A stretch of DNA of 64,000 nt. It comes from an uncultured Anaerolineae bacterium. Its GTDB lineage: Bacteria > Chloroflexota > Anaerolineae > Anaerolineales > Villigracilaceae. Positions within the stretch are counted from its first letter, which is position 1; every line of letters begins with the position of its first letter. Below the pieces are notes generated by a model that was given only the letters and a program-made list of their open reading frames with translations, was not told the origin of the DNA and searched no databases. The stretch is taken from NCBI GenBank assembly GCA_903875215.1, contig CAIQVH010000031.1, positions 310,001-374,000 of the forward strand. The letters run 5' to 3'. Shown here piece after piece: positions 34,136-43,915 of this stretch. Made by a program: the position numbers and the translations under genes.

Positions 34136-37081
34136 TCAGCGTTGACCGATGAGCATTTTATCGGCCAGAACGACCGCGTGGGCCGCCTGCATACCGGTGC
34201 CGTCCAATATTTGGGCGCGGCAGGAGGTGCCGGCGGCGGCGACCAGCACAGGCTGTCCGCCGGCTCCTGTTTTGCGAATGGCCGGGAAGAGGGCCAGTTC
34301 ACCGACTTGCATCGAAACGGGGTAATGTTCCGCTTCGTAACCAAATGCGCCTGCCATGCCACAGCAACCGGAGGAAATGACTTCAGGGGCATATCCGGCG
34401 GCTTGCAGCAACGCGGCAGAAGCATTGACGCCCACCGGGTAGCCATCCACACGCGGCGGCTGGGCTTTTTGATAGCAATGCCCGTGCAGCAGGATTTTAG
34501 GCGACTCGGTTTGGGTCAGCCAATCGGCCCGGCTGAGGCGCGCCGCGGATGAATTGGCGGCAGGGCGAATGAGGAATTCATCGATCATCCAGGCGCGGGC
34601 TGCCAACGCTTGAGCCTCCTCTTTCCGGGCGGGCAGCAGGGCCATAAATTCATCACGGAGAGTGTAGATCTCGGAGGGTTCCAGGCCGACAACGGGAAGT
34701 TCGCCTCGCGGGTCGAGGCGCTGAATTTCATCGAGCAGGCGCGCGGCATGGCGGCGGGCGGGTTCGATGAAACCTTTCGAAAGGAGAGTGCGTCCGGCGC
34801 CGGGCAGAGATATCGGGCGGACATCCACCTGGCAGGCGGCCAGCAAATGCAAGGCGGCTGATTCGATTTCAGGCTCAAAGTAGCGGGAAAAGGTATCAGA
34901 TAAGAAAAGGATTTTTTCAACGGGAGCGCGAAACAGCACCGGGCGGACATCCGCCCGGTGAAACTGCGGAAGTGGGCGCTGGGATGCGATCCCCACCGAT
35001 CGAGCCATCCAGCGCGCGAGGGGCAGTTTTCCAAGCCGGTTAATCAACCCGCCCAGCGGCGCTCCAAGCGGGGCCAGCTGGTTGATATAACCAAAGAGAT
35101 AATCGCGCAGCGGGCGACGATGGGTCTGGTAATAGTGATTTTGGAATTCGTACTTTAGCCGGGCCATATCGACGCCGCTCGGACATTCTGCCTGGCAGCC
35201 TTTGCAGGCCAGGCACAAATCGAGTGCCGGCTTAACCTGCTCCGCCGGCAATCCGGCCTCCCCAAGCCGAATCATAGCGCGCAGCAGATTGGCGCGTCCA
35301 CGCGTGGAATGCAATTCGTCACGAGTCGCCTGAAAGGAGGGGCACATCACCCCAGAGTCCTTGCGGCAGACGCCCTGGCCGTTGCACTGTTCGATGGCTG
35401 TCGCGAGACCGCCGGGAAACTGCAAGGCCGCCGGCCAGGCCTCCGATTGGTACCCGGCGCCGTATCGCAGGTTGGCATCGATGGGCGGAGGTGCAATGAT
35501 TTTGCCAGGGTTAAGCAAATTTTGTGGGTCGGCGGCGCGCTTGAGGGCGGTCATGGCCTGCACCAATTCATCGCCATAGGTTTCGCGCAGCCAGGCAGAG
35601 CGCGCCAGCCCATCGCCATGCTCAGAAGACATGGATCCGCCCAGGCGCAGTGTGAGCGCCAACACCTGCTCGGAAATGGACCGCAACGCGCGCACCCCCT
35701 GCCCCGTGCGCAGGTCAATCAGCGGGCGGATGTGCAGACAGCCAGCTGAAGCATGGGCGTAAATGGCAGAAGTCGTGCCATGCTCAACCAGCAGGCGCTC
35801 CACTTCGCGCACAAAATCGCCCAAATGTTCGACCGGAATGGCGCAATCTTCAATAAAGGCGATTGGGCGCGCCGCCGCGGGACGCGAATCAAAAATGCCA
35901 AGGCCGACTTTTCGAACGTTCCAGATTTGATTCTGCGCTGTTACTGTGGTGGCTACCCGAATATTTTCTCCAAGCTGGCGAGCGCGACGCTCCAACTGAG
36001 CCAGATCTGAGCCTGAAAACTCAACCGCCAGCAGCGCGGCGGGATCGCCTTCCACAAAATTCACCTGGGCGGCGTAGGCCGGCACCCCGCGGGCCAATTG
36101 AATTAACATTCGCGGTATTAATTCCACGGCCGAGGGGGAATATTTGAGCAGGCGCGGGACATCATCGCAGGCAGCGGCGAGGCTATCATATTGCAACAAG
36201 GCCAGGACGGTCTGGCGCGGCTTGGGAACGAGATTCACAGTCACGCGGCGCAAAACGGCCAGGGTGCCTTCAGATCCGGCCAGCAGCGGGGCGAGGTTGA
36301 GTCTTCCTGGAGATATCGGGGGATAGGTGGTCTCTCCGGCGCCACTGCGGTTTTCGCCCCCCGAAAATTGGGATGGTAGTGATGGCGACCAGGGCAATAG
36401 ATAATTCAGGCGGTAGCCGGCTGAATTGCGCCAGGATTGCGGCCAGCGGGCGCGAATTGCGGCGGCGTGCCGTTCGCGTATCGCGAGGATGGTTTGCAGG
36501 AATGGCTGGCGGGCGGCTTCGAGGCTGGCCTGAGGAATCGACATTTCCTGCCACGTGGCAAGGCGGCCGTCGGCCTGGATGACATCGGCAGAGAGGAGAT
36601 GGTCGGCGGTCATGCCATAAAGAATGGAATGCGCGCCGGTGGCATTGTTGCCAACCACGCCTCCCAGCGTGGCGCGCTCAGCCGAAGCAGGATCGGGGCC
36701 GAATTGGAGGCCATTCTGGGCAGCAGCTCGATTCAGCCGGGCAAGAATGACGCCCGGTTCAACGGTGGCAGTGCGAGCCTGTGGATCAATTTCGAGGATC
36801 TGATCAAGATAGCGGGAGCAATCGAGGATCAACGCCGGGCCGATGGCCTGCCCGGCCAGACTGGAGCCAGATCCGCGCGGCAGGATGGGAATTTGATAGT
36901 GGGCGGCCAGTTCTACCGCGGCGTGTAAATCTTCCTGGTTTTTCGGTAGAACCACACCAAGCGGCTCGATCTGGTAGATGGATGCGTCGGTGCTATAAAG
37001 GCTGCGAGTGACACGATCCAGGCGGATATCGCCAGAAAAGCGGCGGCGCAGGTCGGAAATAAACTCGGGAGGTAAAGTCAT
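34136..37081 (-). CDS. FAD-linked oxidoreductase fused to Fe-S/CCG domains (D-lactate/glycolate dehydrogenase-like)
   Basis: This 981-residue cytoplasmic or membrane-associated protein has a PCMH-type FAD domain (about 35-210, ILPRGSGSSLAGQAIGP; ATLGGVVGNNATGAHS) and an FAD-oxidase C domain (to about 530, ending SMSSEHGDG...LLNPGKI). A ferredoxin-like region has two Cys clusters (CNGQGVCRKDSGVMCPSF and CLACKGCQAECPSGVD, about 575-665). A C-terminal CCG region (HGHCYQKAQ; SSGCCGMAGAFGYE) follows. This single-chain fusion of GlcD- and GlcF-like parts oxidises a 2-hydroxy acid, probably D-lactate or D-2-hydroxyglutarate, and passes electrons on to a quinone or other carrier. The start ATG 37081 lacks a strong ribosome site. 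Confidence 0.9.
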   Translation of the reverse strand: MTLPPEFISDLRRRFSGDIRLDRVTRSLYSTDASIYQIEPLGVVLPKNQEDLHAAVELAAHYQIPILPRGSGSSLAGQAIGPALILDCSRYLDQILEIDPQARTATVEPGVILARLNRAAAQNGLQFGPDPASAERATLGGVVGNNATGAHSILYGMTADHLLSADVIQADGRLATWQEMSIPQASLEAARQPFLQTILAIRERHAAAIRARWPQSWRNSAGYRLNYLLPWSPSLPSQFSGGENRSGAGETTYPPISPGRLNLAPLLAGSEGTLAVLRRVTVNLVPKPRQTVLALLQYDSLAAACDDVPRLLKYSPSAVELIPRMLIQLARGVPAYAAQVNFVEGDPAALLAVEFSGSDLAQLERRARQLGENIRVATTVTAQNQIWNVRKVGLGIFDSRPAAARPIAFIEDCAIPVEHLGDFVREVERLLVEHGTTSAIYAHASAGCLHIRPLIDLRTGQGVRALRSISEQVLALTLRLGGSMSSEHGDGLARSAWLRETYGDELVQAMTALKRAADPQNLLNPGKIIAPPPIDANLRYGAGYQSEAWPAALQFPGGLATAIEQCNGQGVCRKDSGVMCPSFQATRDELHSTRGRANLLRAMIRLGEAGLPAEQVKPALDLCLACKGCQAECPSGVDMARLKYEFQNHYYQTHRRPLRDYLFGYINQLAPLGAPLGGLINRLGKLPLARWMARSVGIASQRPLPQFHRADVRPVLFRAPVEKILFLSDTFSRYFEPEIESAALHLLAACQVDVRPISLPGAGRTLLSKGFIEPARRHAARLLDEIQRLDPRGELPVVGLEPSEIYTLRDEFMALLPARKEEAQALAARAWMIDEFLIRPAANSSAARLSRADWLTQTESPKILLHGHCYQKAQPPRVDGYPVGVNASAALLQAAGYAPEVISSGCCGMAGAFGYEAEHYPVSMQVGELALFPAIRKTGAGGQPVLVAAAGTSCRAQILDGTGMQAAHAVVLADKMLIGQR

Positions 37082-37153
37082 GGCTGGCGCGCGCCTTTCC
37101 AGGACTGGGGGATGGGGTGGCTTGTTGGGTGCATCGGGGGCCGCCTTTCACGA

Positions 37154-37184
37154 AATCAGCCTGACCAGAACGGTCAGGCTGATT
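37154..37184 (-). terminator. Terminator-like hairpin after gpmA
   Basis: AATCAGCCTGACC (37154-37166) is perfectly inverted at 37172-37184 with a five-base loop. It follows the gpmA stop on the minus strand and lacks a T-run. Confidence 0.7.
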
Positions 37185-37200
37185 GTACTTGACTTTTCCT

Positions 37201-37956
37201 CTACTTGGCCTTGCCCTGGTTCGCGACCGCGGCAGCGGCTTTAGCCACGGCCTCGGCGTCACCCAGGTAGTAGCGGGTGACCGGCTTGAGATCGGCATCC
37301 AACTCATAGACGAGCGGAATGCCGGTGGGAATGTTGAGCTCAGTGATTTCGGCGTCGGAAATGTTGTCGAGGTATTTGACCATGGCGCGCAGGGAATTGC
37401 CATGGGCGGCTATCAGCAGGCGCTGCCCGGATTTGATGGCAGGGGCCAGGGTAGTGTGCCAGTAGGGCAAAACCCGCTCAAGTGTGATTTTGAGCGATTC
37501 GGTGGCAGGTGTTTCAGCGGCGGTCAGGCCCGCGTAGCGGCGGTCAAAGCGTGGGTGACGTTCGTCGCCTAATTCCAGCGCCGGAGGCGGGACATCGTAG
37601 CTGCGTCGCCAAAGTTTGACTTGCTCTTCACCGAACTTGACAGCCATTTCGGCTTTGTTCAAGCCTTGCAGGGAGCCATAATGGCGTTCATTCAATTGCC
37701 AGGCGCGGATGACGGGCAGCCATTCGAGTCCCATTTCTTCCTGGATGATCCACAAGGTTTTGATGGCGCGCTTTAGAACGGATGTGTAGGCAATGTCAAA
37801 TTCGTAGCCGCCATCCTTTAGCAATTTTCCGCCAGCTTTGGCTTCGGCCATGCCTTGTTCGGTCAGGTCAACGTCTGTCCAGCCGGTGAAGCGGTTTTCG
37901 AGGTTCCAGGTACTTTGACCGTGGCGAACCAGAACCAGTTTGTATTTTGCTTCCAT
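37201..37956 (-). CDS. gpmA: 2,3-bisphosphoglycerate-dependent phosphoglycerate mutase
   Basis: This 251-residue glycolytic enzyme interconverts 3- and 2-phosphoglycerate through a phosphohistidine, His12 in [11 protein letters not shown]. The second histidine lies in [14 protein letters not shown] and the catalytic glutamate in [14 protein letters not shown]. The long [14 protein letters not shown] segment marks the cofactor-dependent GpmA type rather than a generic phosphatase. AAGGAGAAATCAG precedes the ATG. Palindromic hairpins flank it on both sides. The C-terminal tail is Ala/Lys-rich. Confidence 0.96.
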   Translation of the reverse strand: MEAKYKLVLVRHGQSTWNLENRFTGWTDVDLTEQGMAEAKAGGKLLKDGGYEFDIAYTSVLKRAIKTLWIIQEEMGLEWLPVIRAWQLNERHYGSLQGLNKAEMAVKFGEEQVKLWRRSYDVPPPALELGDERHPRFDRRYAGLTAAETPATESLKITLERVLPYWHTTLAPAIKSGQRLLIAAHGNSLRAMVKYLDNISDAEITELNIPTGIPLVYELDADLKPVTRYYLGDAEAVAKAAAAVANQGKAK

Positions 37957-37978
37957 GTCTGATTTCTCCTTTACGCAA

Positions 37979-38010
37979 GCATAGGGGCGACCGACTGGTC
38001 GCCCCTATGC
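37979..38010 (-). terminator. Hairpin between the ABC ATPase gene and gpmA
   Basis: GCATAGGGGCGACC (37979-37992) is perfectly inverted at 37997-38010 with loop GACT. This 14-bp stem has no T-run and ends 22 bases before the gpmA start; it probably terminates the ATPase transcript. Confidence 0.75.
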
Positions 38011-38027
38011 AGTTGGTGCTGTTTCGG

Positions 38028-39128
38028 CTAGCGAACCGCCATCTCGGTTTCTGGATCGAAGATGTGGAAATTGTCCATGTTGAAAGCGATTTGGACCTCT
38101 TCGCCGACCTTGAAGGAAGTGCGCGGGTCAACGCGGGCAACGAAGTTGTTTCCGCCGCTGACCAGGTACAGGAAGATTTCGTTACCCATCAATTCAATCA
38201 CGTCCACCTTGCAGCCGAAGGTTTCGGCATGGATGTTGGGCGGGAGGAACTTGGGATTGTGAATGTCTTCCGGGCGAATTCCAAAGACAACCTTTTTCCC
38301 ATCCATGTCCTGATAAGGCTTGGCGCGTTCCGCAGGAATGGGCAGGGCGAAGGAACCGGTATCAACAAAGAAGGTGCCCGATTCTTTGCGGATTTTTCCG
38401 GGGAAGAAGTTCATCGCGGGAGAGCCGATGAAACCAGCCACAAACATGTTGGACGGGCGATCATACAGCGACTGGGGTGTATCCAACTGCTGAAGTTTTC
38501 CCTTGTTGATGACTGCAATGCGCGAGGCCATCGTCATCGCTTCGACCTGGTCGTGGGTGACGTAAATGAAAGTGGTCTGCAGGCGCTGATGGAGTTTGCT
38601 GATATTGGCGCGGGTCTCAACACGCAGCTTGGCATCCAGGTTGGAAAGCGGTTCGTCGAAGAGGAAGACTTTCGGGTGGCGCACAATTGCGCGGCCGACG
38701 GCCACACGCTGGCGCTGTCCACCGGAAAGCTGCCGCGGTTTACGATCGAGAAGTTCATTGATGCCCAGCAACTCGGCCGCTTCGCCGACACGCTTTTTGA
38801 TCTCCTCCTTGGGAGTGCCGCGCAGCTTGAGGCTGAACGCCATATTATCAAAAACGGTCAAGTGCGGATACAGCGCATAGGACTGGAACACCATGGCAAT
38901 ATCACGATCTTTGGGAGCAACATCATTGACCGTGCGATCACCGATCAAAATCTGTCCTCGGGAAATTTCTTCCAGCCCGGCCAACAAACGCAGGGCCGTC
39001 GTCTTACCACAACCAGACGGGCCAACAAAAACCAGGAATTCCTTATCCTGAATCTCCATGTTCAGGTCATTGACAGCCAGAACATTGCCGAATTCCTTTG
39101 TTACATGATCGTAAGTTACAGCAGCCAT
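38028..39128 (-). CDS. Sugar-type ABC transporter ATPase (MsmX/UgpC class)
   Basis: This 366-residue protein has an ATPase domain at 1-235 with Walker A GPSGCGKT (about 36-43), signature LSGGQRQRVAVGRAIV, Walker B VFLFDEPLSNLD and switch His in YVTHDQ. The C-terminal MOP/TOBE region (about 240-366) is typical of carbohydrate importers. No permease or binding-protein gene is nearby, so it may be a shared ATPase serving several sugar systems, as MsmX does in Bacillus. Its promoter carries a direct repeat. Confidence 0.94.
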   Translation of the reverse strand: MAAVTYDHVTKEFGNVLAVNDLNMEIQDKEFLVFVGPSGCGKTTALRLLAGLEEISRGQILIGDRTVNDVAPKDRDIAMVFQSYALYPHLTVFDNMAFSLKLRGTPKEEIKKRVGEAAELLGINELLDRKPRQLSGGQRQRVAVGRAIVRHPKVFLFDEPLSNLDAKLRVETRANISKLHQRLQTTFIYVTHDQVEAMTMASRIAVINKGKLQQLDTPQSLYDRPSNMFVAGFIGSPAMNFFPGKIRKESGTFFVDTGSFALPIPAERAKPYQDMDGKKVVFGIRPEDIHNPKFLPPNIHAETFGCKVDVIELMGNEIFLYLVSGGNNFVARVDPRTSFKVGEEVQIAFNMDNFHIFDPETEMAVR

Positions 39129-39162
39129 ATCAGTCTCCGTTTCTTGAAAGTTTAGTGCCCTG

Positions 39163-39210
39163 ATTATAAAACAATTTTAGTTTCATGTAACATGATTTTT
39201 AGCATGTAAC
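39163..39210 (-). promoter_or_regulatory. Promoter of the ABC ATPase gene with two CATGTAAC direct repeats
   Basis: On the minus strand the -35 box GTTACA (39186-39191) and TATAAT (39163-39168) are 17 bases apart. CATGTAAC occurs at 39184-39191 and again at 39203-39210, spaced 19 bases (about two helical turns), one copy overlapping the -35 box. Confidence 0.65.
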
Positions 39211-39264
39211 GAAAAGAAACAATCCGAAAGACACGGAATATTTCCCGATTTTCGAGATACGTTG

Positions 39265-39270
39265 TAGAAT
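39265..39270 (+). promoter_or_regulatory. -10 box of mutS, predicted leaderless
   Basis: TAGAAT, then six bases, then ATG. There is no ribosome site. The -35 region is poor. Confidence 0.55.
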
Positions 39271-39276
39271 CAGCCC

Positions 39277-41844
39277 ATGCCCACCGACGATGTCACCCCT
39301 GTCCGCCAGCAATATCTCGACACCAAGCGCCAATATCCGGATGCGATTCTGTTCTTCCGCCTGGGCGATTTCTACGAAACCTTCGACGAGGACGCCGAAA
39401 TTGTCTCGCGCGAACTCGACATCGTCCTAACCTCGCGCCCGGTCGGAGGCGGCATGCGTGTGCCGTTGGCGGGCATCCCCTATCATGCCGTCGACAACTA
39501 TCTCTCCCGGCTGATCGAAAAAGGCTACCACGTCGCCATCGCCGAACAGGTTGGCGATCAGCCCGCCAAGGGCATTTTCCCGCGCAAAGTGGTACGCGTC
39601 GTCACCCCCGGTACGCTGATCGAGCCGAATCTGCTGCCTGGCGATGCCAACAACTATCTCGCCGCAATTGTCATCGACGACCAAAAAGCCGCCGTCGCTT
39701 ACGCCGACATCAGCACCGGCGAATTTGCCGTCACCGAGCTGGATTACGCGGACGGCGCCCCGCTGCGCGCCGAATTGACGCGCCTGCGCCCGGCTGAAAT
39801 CATCCATCCTGATAATCTTGTGCTCCCCAACGGCAGCGGCGGACACACCAGCCCGTTCCCTGCCTGGCGCTTTGAGCCGGGGCGCTGCACCGAGAGCCTG
39901 CTCACCCACTTCAACACATCCACGCTCGAAGGCTTCGGGATGAAAAGTACCCCACTGGCGATTCGTGCGGCGGGCGGCATTCTTCAGTATCTCAAAGAGA
40001 CCGAACCAGCTGCGCTCGCCCTGCTCACCAGCCTGCGCCTGTACAGCCTGAACGAATTCATGACCCTCGACGCCGCCACGCGCCGCAACCTAGAACTGAC
40101 CGAAACCCTGCGCGGCGAAGTCAAAGGCTCGCTGCTCGGCGTGCTGGATGACACCATCACGCCGATGGGCAAACGCCTGTTGCGCGCCTGGGTCAGCCAG
40201 CCGCTGCTCGACCTGCCAAAAATCCACAATCGCCAGAACGGCGTGGAGTTTTTCTTCGCCAGCGGTATGCTGCGCGCCGAACTGCGCGCCACGCTCAAAC
40301 CGCTGGCCGATCTTGAACGTCTGACCAATCGCATTTTAAGCGGACATGCGCAGCCGCGTGATCTGGTGGCTTTGCGCGAAACCCTGAAGCGGATTCCTGC
40401 CATTCTGGCGGTCCTGCCCTCCGGGGCTGCGCCGATTCAAACCACGCTCAAGCTTTTGTCGCCGTGCAGCGAAGCCCTAGCCCTGCTGGAAGCTTCCATC
40501 GCGGATGACCCGCCAGCCACCACTCAAAATACCGGCATGATCCGCCCCGGTTACTCCGCCGAGCTGGATGGCGTCATCAGCGCCTCGGCCCACGCCCGCG
40601 ACTGGATCAACAACCTGGAAGCCATCGAGCGCGACCGTACTGGCATCAAAACGCTCAAGGTTGGCTACAACAAGGTTTTCGGCTACTACATTGAGATTTC
40701 CGCCGGGCAGGCCGCCAACGCCCCTTCAAACTACATCCGCAAACAAACGCTGGTCAACGCCGAGCGCTACATCACGCCTGAGATGAAAGAGTACGAGACG
40801 CTGGTGCTGAACGCCGAGGAACGCATCCGCGAGATTGAACTGCGCCTGTTCAAGGAAGCCTGCGCGCAGCTGGCAAGTTTTACCGCCCAATTGCTCAATA
40901 CCGCCCGCGCCCTGGCCGAACTGGATTGTCTCTCAGCGCTGGCAGAGGCCGCCGCGCTGGGCGGTTACACCCGCCCCGAAGTCCTCGCCGAGGATGTGCT
41001 TGAAGTCCGCGATGGCCGGCATGCCGTCGTGGAAAACCTGCTCAAAGGCGAAAGATACGTCCCCAACGACATCATCTTCGAGCCGGGAGAACGCGTCCGC
41101 GTCATCACCGGGCCGAACATGTCGGGTAAATCCACCTATTTGCGCCAGGTGGCGCTGATTACATTGATGGCGCAAATGGGCAGTTTTGTCCCCGCAGCCT
41201 CCGCCAAAATCGGTCTCGTCGACCGCATCTTCACCCGCATCGGCGCCCAGGATGAAATTCACGCCGGGCAATCGACCTTTATGGTTGAGATGATCGAGAC
41301 GGCCAACATCCTGCATCACGCCACGCCGCGCTCCCTGCTGATCCTGGACGAAATCGGCCGCGGCACCAGCACCTATGACGGTGTTTCCATCGCCTGGGCG
41401 GTGGTGGAACACATCCACAACCATCCACACCTGCGCGCCAAAACACTTTTTGCCACACATTATCATGAATTGACGCAGCTGGCCGATTTGCTGCCCGGCG
41501 TGAGAAACTACAACGTGGCGGTCACCGAGGCGGAGGGTAGGGTGGTTTTCCTGCACAAAATCATCCCCGGCGGCGCGGATCGCAGCTACGGCATCCACGT
41601 TGCCCAACTGGCAGGCCTGCCCCGCCCCGTCATCCAACGCGCCGACGAAATCATGTCCGAGCTGGAAAAAACATCCGGGCGGGCGGTCAAAATTAACCCC
41701 GTGGCAGCGCAGCAAGTAGCGCTCTTCCCAGAAACCAATCCGCTGCTGGATGAGATCAAGGGGCTGGATATCAATTCGCTCTCGCCGATTGAAGCATTGA
41801 ACAAGCTGTTTGAGTGGCAGAAGAAGTACAATGCGCAGAAATAA
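39277..41844 (+). CDS. mutS: DNA mismatch repair protein MutS
   Basis: This 855-residue protein scans for mismatches. Domain I carries the mismatch-reading Phe-x-Glu (Phe32, Glu34 in GDFYETF). The connector, lever and clamp domains follow. The ATPase domain has Walker A GPNMSGKST (612-620), LLILDEIGRGTSTYDG (Walker B and signature) and the TLFATHYHELTQL switch. The length and start fit the MutS1 family. The C-terminal region NKLFEWQKKYNA matches the usual ending. No mutL is in the window. The first gene of the glycan cluster follows 20 bases later. Confidence 0.97.
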   Translation: MPTDDVTPVRQQYLDTKRQYPDAILFFRLGDFYETFDEDAEIVSRELDIVLTSRPVGGGMRVPLAGIPYHAVDNYLSRLIEKGYHVAIAEQVGDQPAKGIFPRKVVRVVTPGTLIEPNLLPGDANNYLAAIVIDDQKAAVAYADISTGEFAVTELDYADGAPLRAELTRLRPAEIIHPDNLVLPNGSGGHTSPFPAWRFEPGRCTESLLTHFNTSTLEGFGMKSTPLAIRAAGGILQYLKETEPAALALLTSLRLYSLNEFMTLDAATRRNLELTETLRGEVKGSLLGVLDDTITPMGKRLLRAWVSQPLLDLPKIHNRQNGVEFFFASGMLRAELRATLKPLADLERLTNRILSGHAQPRDLVALRETLKRIPAILAVLPSGAAPIQTTLKLLSPCSEALALLEASIADDPPATTQNTGMIRPGYSAELDGVISASAHARDWINNLEAIERDRTGIKTLKVGYNKVFGYYIEISAGQAANAPSNYIRKQTLVNAERYITPEMKEYETLVLNAEERIREIELRLFKEACAQLASFTAQLLNTARALAELDCLSALAEAAALGGYTRPEVLAEDVLEVRDGRHAVVENLLKGERYVPNDIIFEPGERVRVITGPNMSGKSTYLRQVALITLMAQMGSFVPAASAKIGLVDRIFTRIGAQDEIHAGQSTFMVEMIETANILHHATPRSLLILDEIGRGTSTYDGVSIAWAVVEHIHNHPHLRAKTLFATHYHELTQLADLLPGVRNYNVAVTEAEGRVVFLHKIIPGGADRSYGIHVAQLAGLPRPVIQRADEIMSELEKTSGRAVKINPVAAQQVALFPETNPLLDEIKGLDINSLSPIEALNKLFEWQKKYNAQK

Positions 41845-41864
41845 TTACACTCCAGGAAAGCAAT

Positions 41865-43034
41865 ATGCCCGGTAAAGGTATTGAAAAGTCAGAAATCGAG
41901 GTGAGTCTGGTCCTGCCCTGCCTGAACGAAGCTCGCACAGTGGGAACCTGCATCCGCAAGGCTAAAAAATTTTTGGAGGCGAACCAGATTGCCGGTGAGG
42001 TGATCATCGCCGATAACGGCAGCACCGATCAGTCAGTGGAAATCAGCGCCGCGCTGGGAGCGCGCCTGGTCCACATCCAGGAAAAAGGGTATGGCAACGC
42101 CCTGTGCGGGGGCTTTGCGGCGGCGCAGGGAAAATTTATCCTGATGGCGGACGCAGATGACAGTTATGACCTGGAAAATCTGCTTCCGTTCGTAATAAAA
42201 CTGCGCGAAGGATACGATCTGGTGATGGGCAACCGCTTCAAGGGCGGCATCGCCAACGGAGCCATGCCCTGGCATCACCGCTACATTGGCAACCCGATCC
42301 TGTCTTTTCTTGGCAAACTGTTTTTTCATTCCCCAGCCAATGACTTCCACTGCGGGCTGCGCGGCTTTACCAAAGAGGCTGTTGAAAGGATGAATTTGCA
42401 GACCACCGGGATGGAACTGGCCAGCGAAATTGTGATCAAAGCCTCCATTTTGGGCATGCAAGTCTGCGAAGTGCCAACACGCCTGTCGCCGGACGGCCGC
42501 GATCGGCCGCCCCACCTGAATAGCTTCCGCGACGGCTGGCGGCATTTGCGCTTTCTGCTGCTCTACAGCCCGGCCTGGCTGTTCCTTTACCCGGGCGCTT
42601 TCCTGGTGCTGGCAGGCGGCCTGCTCAGCCTGGCGCTTTTCTTTGGCCCGGTGGATATCGGTTTCCGTTATATTGATTTTCACACCTTTATTGCAGCAGG
42701 ATCTTTGACCTATCTCGGCTTGAACATGCTCTCCTTTGGCGCCATCACCCGCATCTATGCCTACTATCAGGGATTGCTGCCGCGCAGACCGCGTTTTTTC
42801 CCATCCTTTCGATTTCTCAACCTGGAAAAAGGCCTGCTGGCAGGCTTTATCCTGACCTTGCTCGGCCTTGGGTTGATGATCCGTGCGCTGGTGCTTTCAT
42901 CCGGCTTTGAGCAAATCGGCTTCGACAACAGTGTTCGCCTGGTTTTTGGCGGGAGCCTGGCGTTTGTCAGCGGATTACAGATTATCTTGACCAGTTTTGT
43001 GCTTAGCATGCTGGGCTTAAATGCCGGCCGATAG
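41865..43034 (+). CDS. Family 2 glycosyltransferase with C-terminal membrane segments
   Basis: This 389-residue protein has a GT-A domain at about 8-235 with VSLVLPCLNEARTV, IIADNGSTDQS, the DxD-type ADADDSYD and the acceptor region MGNRFKGG. Four hydrophobic segments follow (about 240-385). It resembles dolichyl/polyprenyl-phosphate sugar transferases (DPM1/GtrB-like) that load a sugar onto a lipid carrier. I start at ATG 41865 (CCAGGAAAGCAAT upstream) rather than a frame overlapping mutS. It opens a run of five same-strand genes. Confidence 0.88.
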   Translation: MPGKGIEKSEIEVSLVLPCLNEARTVGTCIRKAKKFLEANQIAGEVIIADNGSTDQSVEISAALGARLVHIQEKGYGNALCGGFAAAQGKFILMADADDSYDLENLLPFVIKLREGYDLVMGNRFKGGIANGAMPWHHRYIGNPILSFLGKLFFHSPANDFHCGLRGFTKEAVERMNLQTTGMELASEIVIKASILGMQVCEVPTRLSPDGRDRPPHLNSFRDGWRHLRFLLLYSPAWLFLYPGAFLVLAGGLLSLALFFGPVDIGFRYIDFHTFIAAGSLTYLGLNMLSFGAITRIYAYYQGLLPRRPRFFPSFRFLNLEKGLLAGFILTLLGLGLMIRALVLSSGFEQIGFDNSVRLVFGGSLAFVSGLQIILTSFVLSMLGLNAGR

Positions 43035-43065
43035 ATTTCCCCACCACCCATGATTTGGAGAAGAA

Positions 43066-43905
43066 ATGATCAATCGCGGCGATTTGGTGCAATTCTTACG
43101 GGTATATAGTTTTCAACCAGCGACAGCATTCTGGCGGGCTGTGGAAGTGCCCGTGTTGAGGCAATTTCTCCCGACGCAAGGCATCTGTCTCGACCTGGGC
43201 TGCGGCGATGGGAAATTGACCGCCATCGCATTTGGCGACCCCCTCGCCCCGGGTCTGACCCTGGTCGGAGTGGATGTAGACGCAGATGAAACACTTCAGG
43301 CCGCCCGGCGAAGTCTATATACGCGCATCCACACCTGCCCGGCTGCACAAATTCCCGAACCGGCACTGAGTTTTGACTGCATTCTCTCCAATTCAGTGCT
43401 GGAACATATTCCAGAGATCGAGCCCACCCTGGCATCAGTGGCGAACCTGCTCAAACCAGGCGGCCATTTTCTCTTCACCGTCCCCACTGAAGGGTTTCAC
43501 CAGGCCCTGGCGGGGCCGCTCAATCCACGCATCACACGGGAAACCTACCTGCTGGAAATGGATCGGCGCCTGGCGCATTTTCGCTATTGGGGCGCTGGCG
43601 AGTGGCGCGATCATCTGGCAGCACACGGGTTGGAGGTTGTCAGGATGGTGGAGTATTTTGACCCCGCGGAAGTGCGCCGCTGGGAGAACATCTCGCGCCT
43701 GACCGCCGGCATCCTGTACGCACTGGGACGGCGCCAGCACGCCCCCATCCAAGTCCAGAAAAAGCTGGGGCTGCGGCAAGCCCAAAATGCCCTGACCTTG
43801 CCGGCCTGGTTTGCAGCCGGGCTGGCCGCCCTTCTATCCGCCGGGATGCGGCCCGCCTCCGGGCCACAGGCCGGGCTCTTGATCGTCGCCCGCCGCCAGG
43901 CTTGA
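43066..43905 (+). CDS. SAM-dependent class I methyltransferase
   Basis: This 279-residue protein has motif I LDLGCGDGKLTAI (about 39-51), motif II VGVDVDADE and motif IV FDCILSNSVLEHIPEI, all of the UbiE/Methyltransf_11 type. The Gly- and Pro-containing LLKPGGHFLFTVPTEGF completes the fold. Its place between a GT2 gene and a sugar-dehydrogenase gene suggests a sugar or lipid-linked glycan as substrate (inference). GGAGAAGAA lies just before the ATG. Confidence 0.88.
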   Translation: MINRGDLVQFLRVYSFQPATAFWRAVEVPVLRQFLPTQGICLDLGCGDGKLTAIAFGDPLAPGLTLVGVDVDADETLQAARRSLYTRIHTCPAAQIPEPALSFDCILSNSVLEHIPEIEPTLASVANLLKPGGHFLFTVPTEGFHQALAGPLNPRITRETYLLEMDRRLAHFRYWGAGEWRDHLAAHGLEVVRMVEYFDPAEVRRWENISRLTAGILYALGRRQHAPIQVQKKLGLRQAQNALTLPAWFAAGLAALLSAGMRPASGPQAGLLIVARRQA

Positions 43906-43915
43906 AGGAAAACTC

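Noticed and set aside
37947-39155. A 402-codon open frame on the plus strand opposite the ABC ATPase gene
   Set aside because: It is the antisense shadow of a gene with complete Walker, signature and switch motifs; its translation shows no family features.
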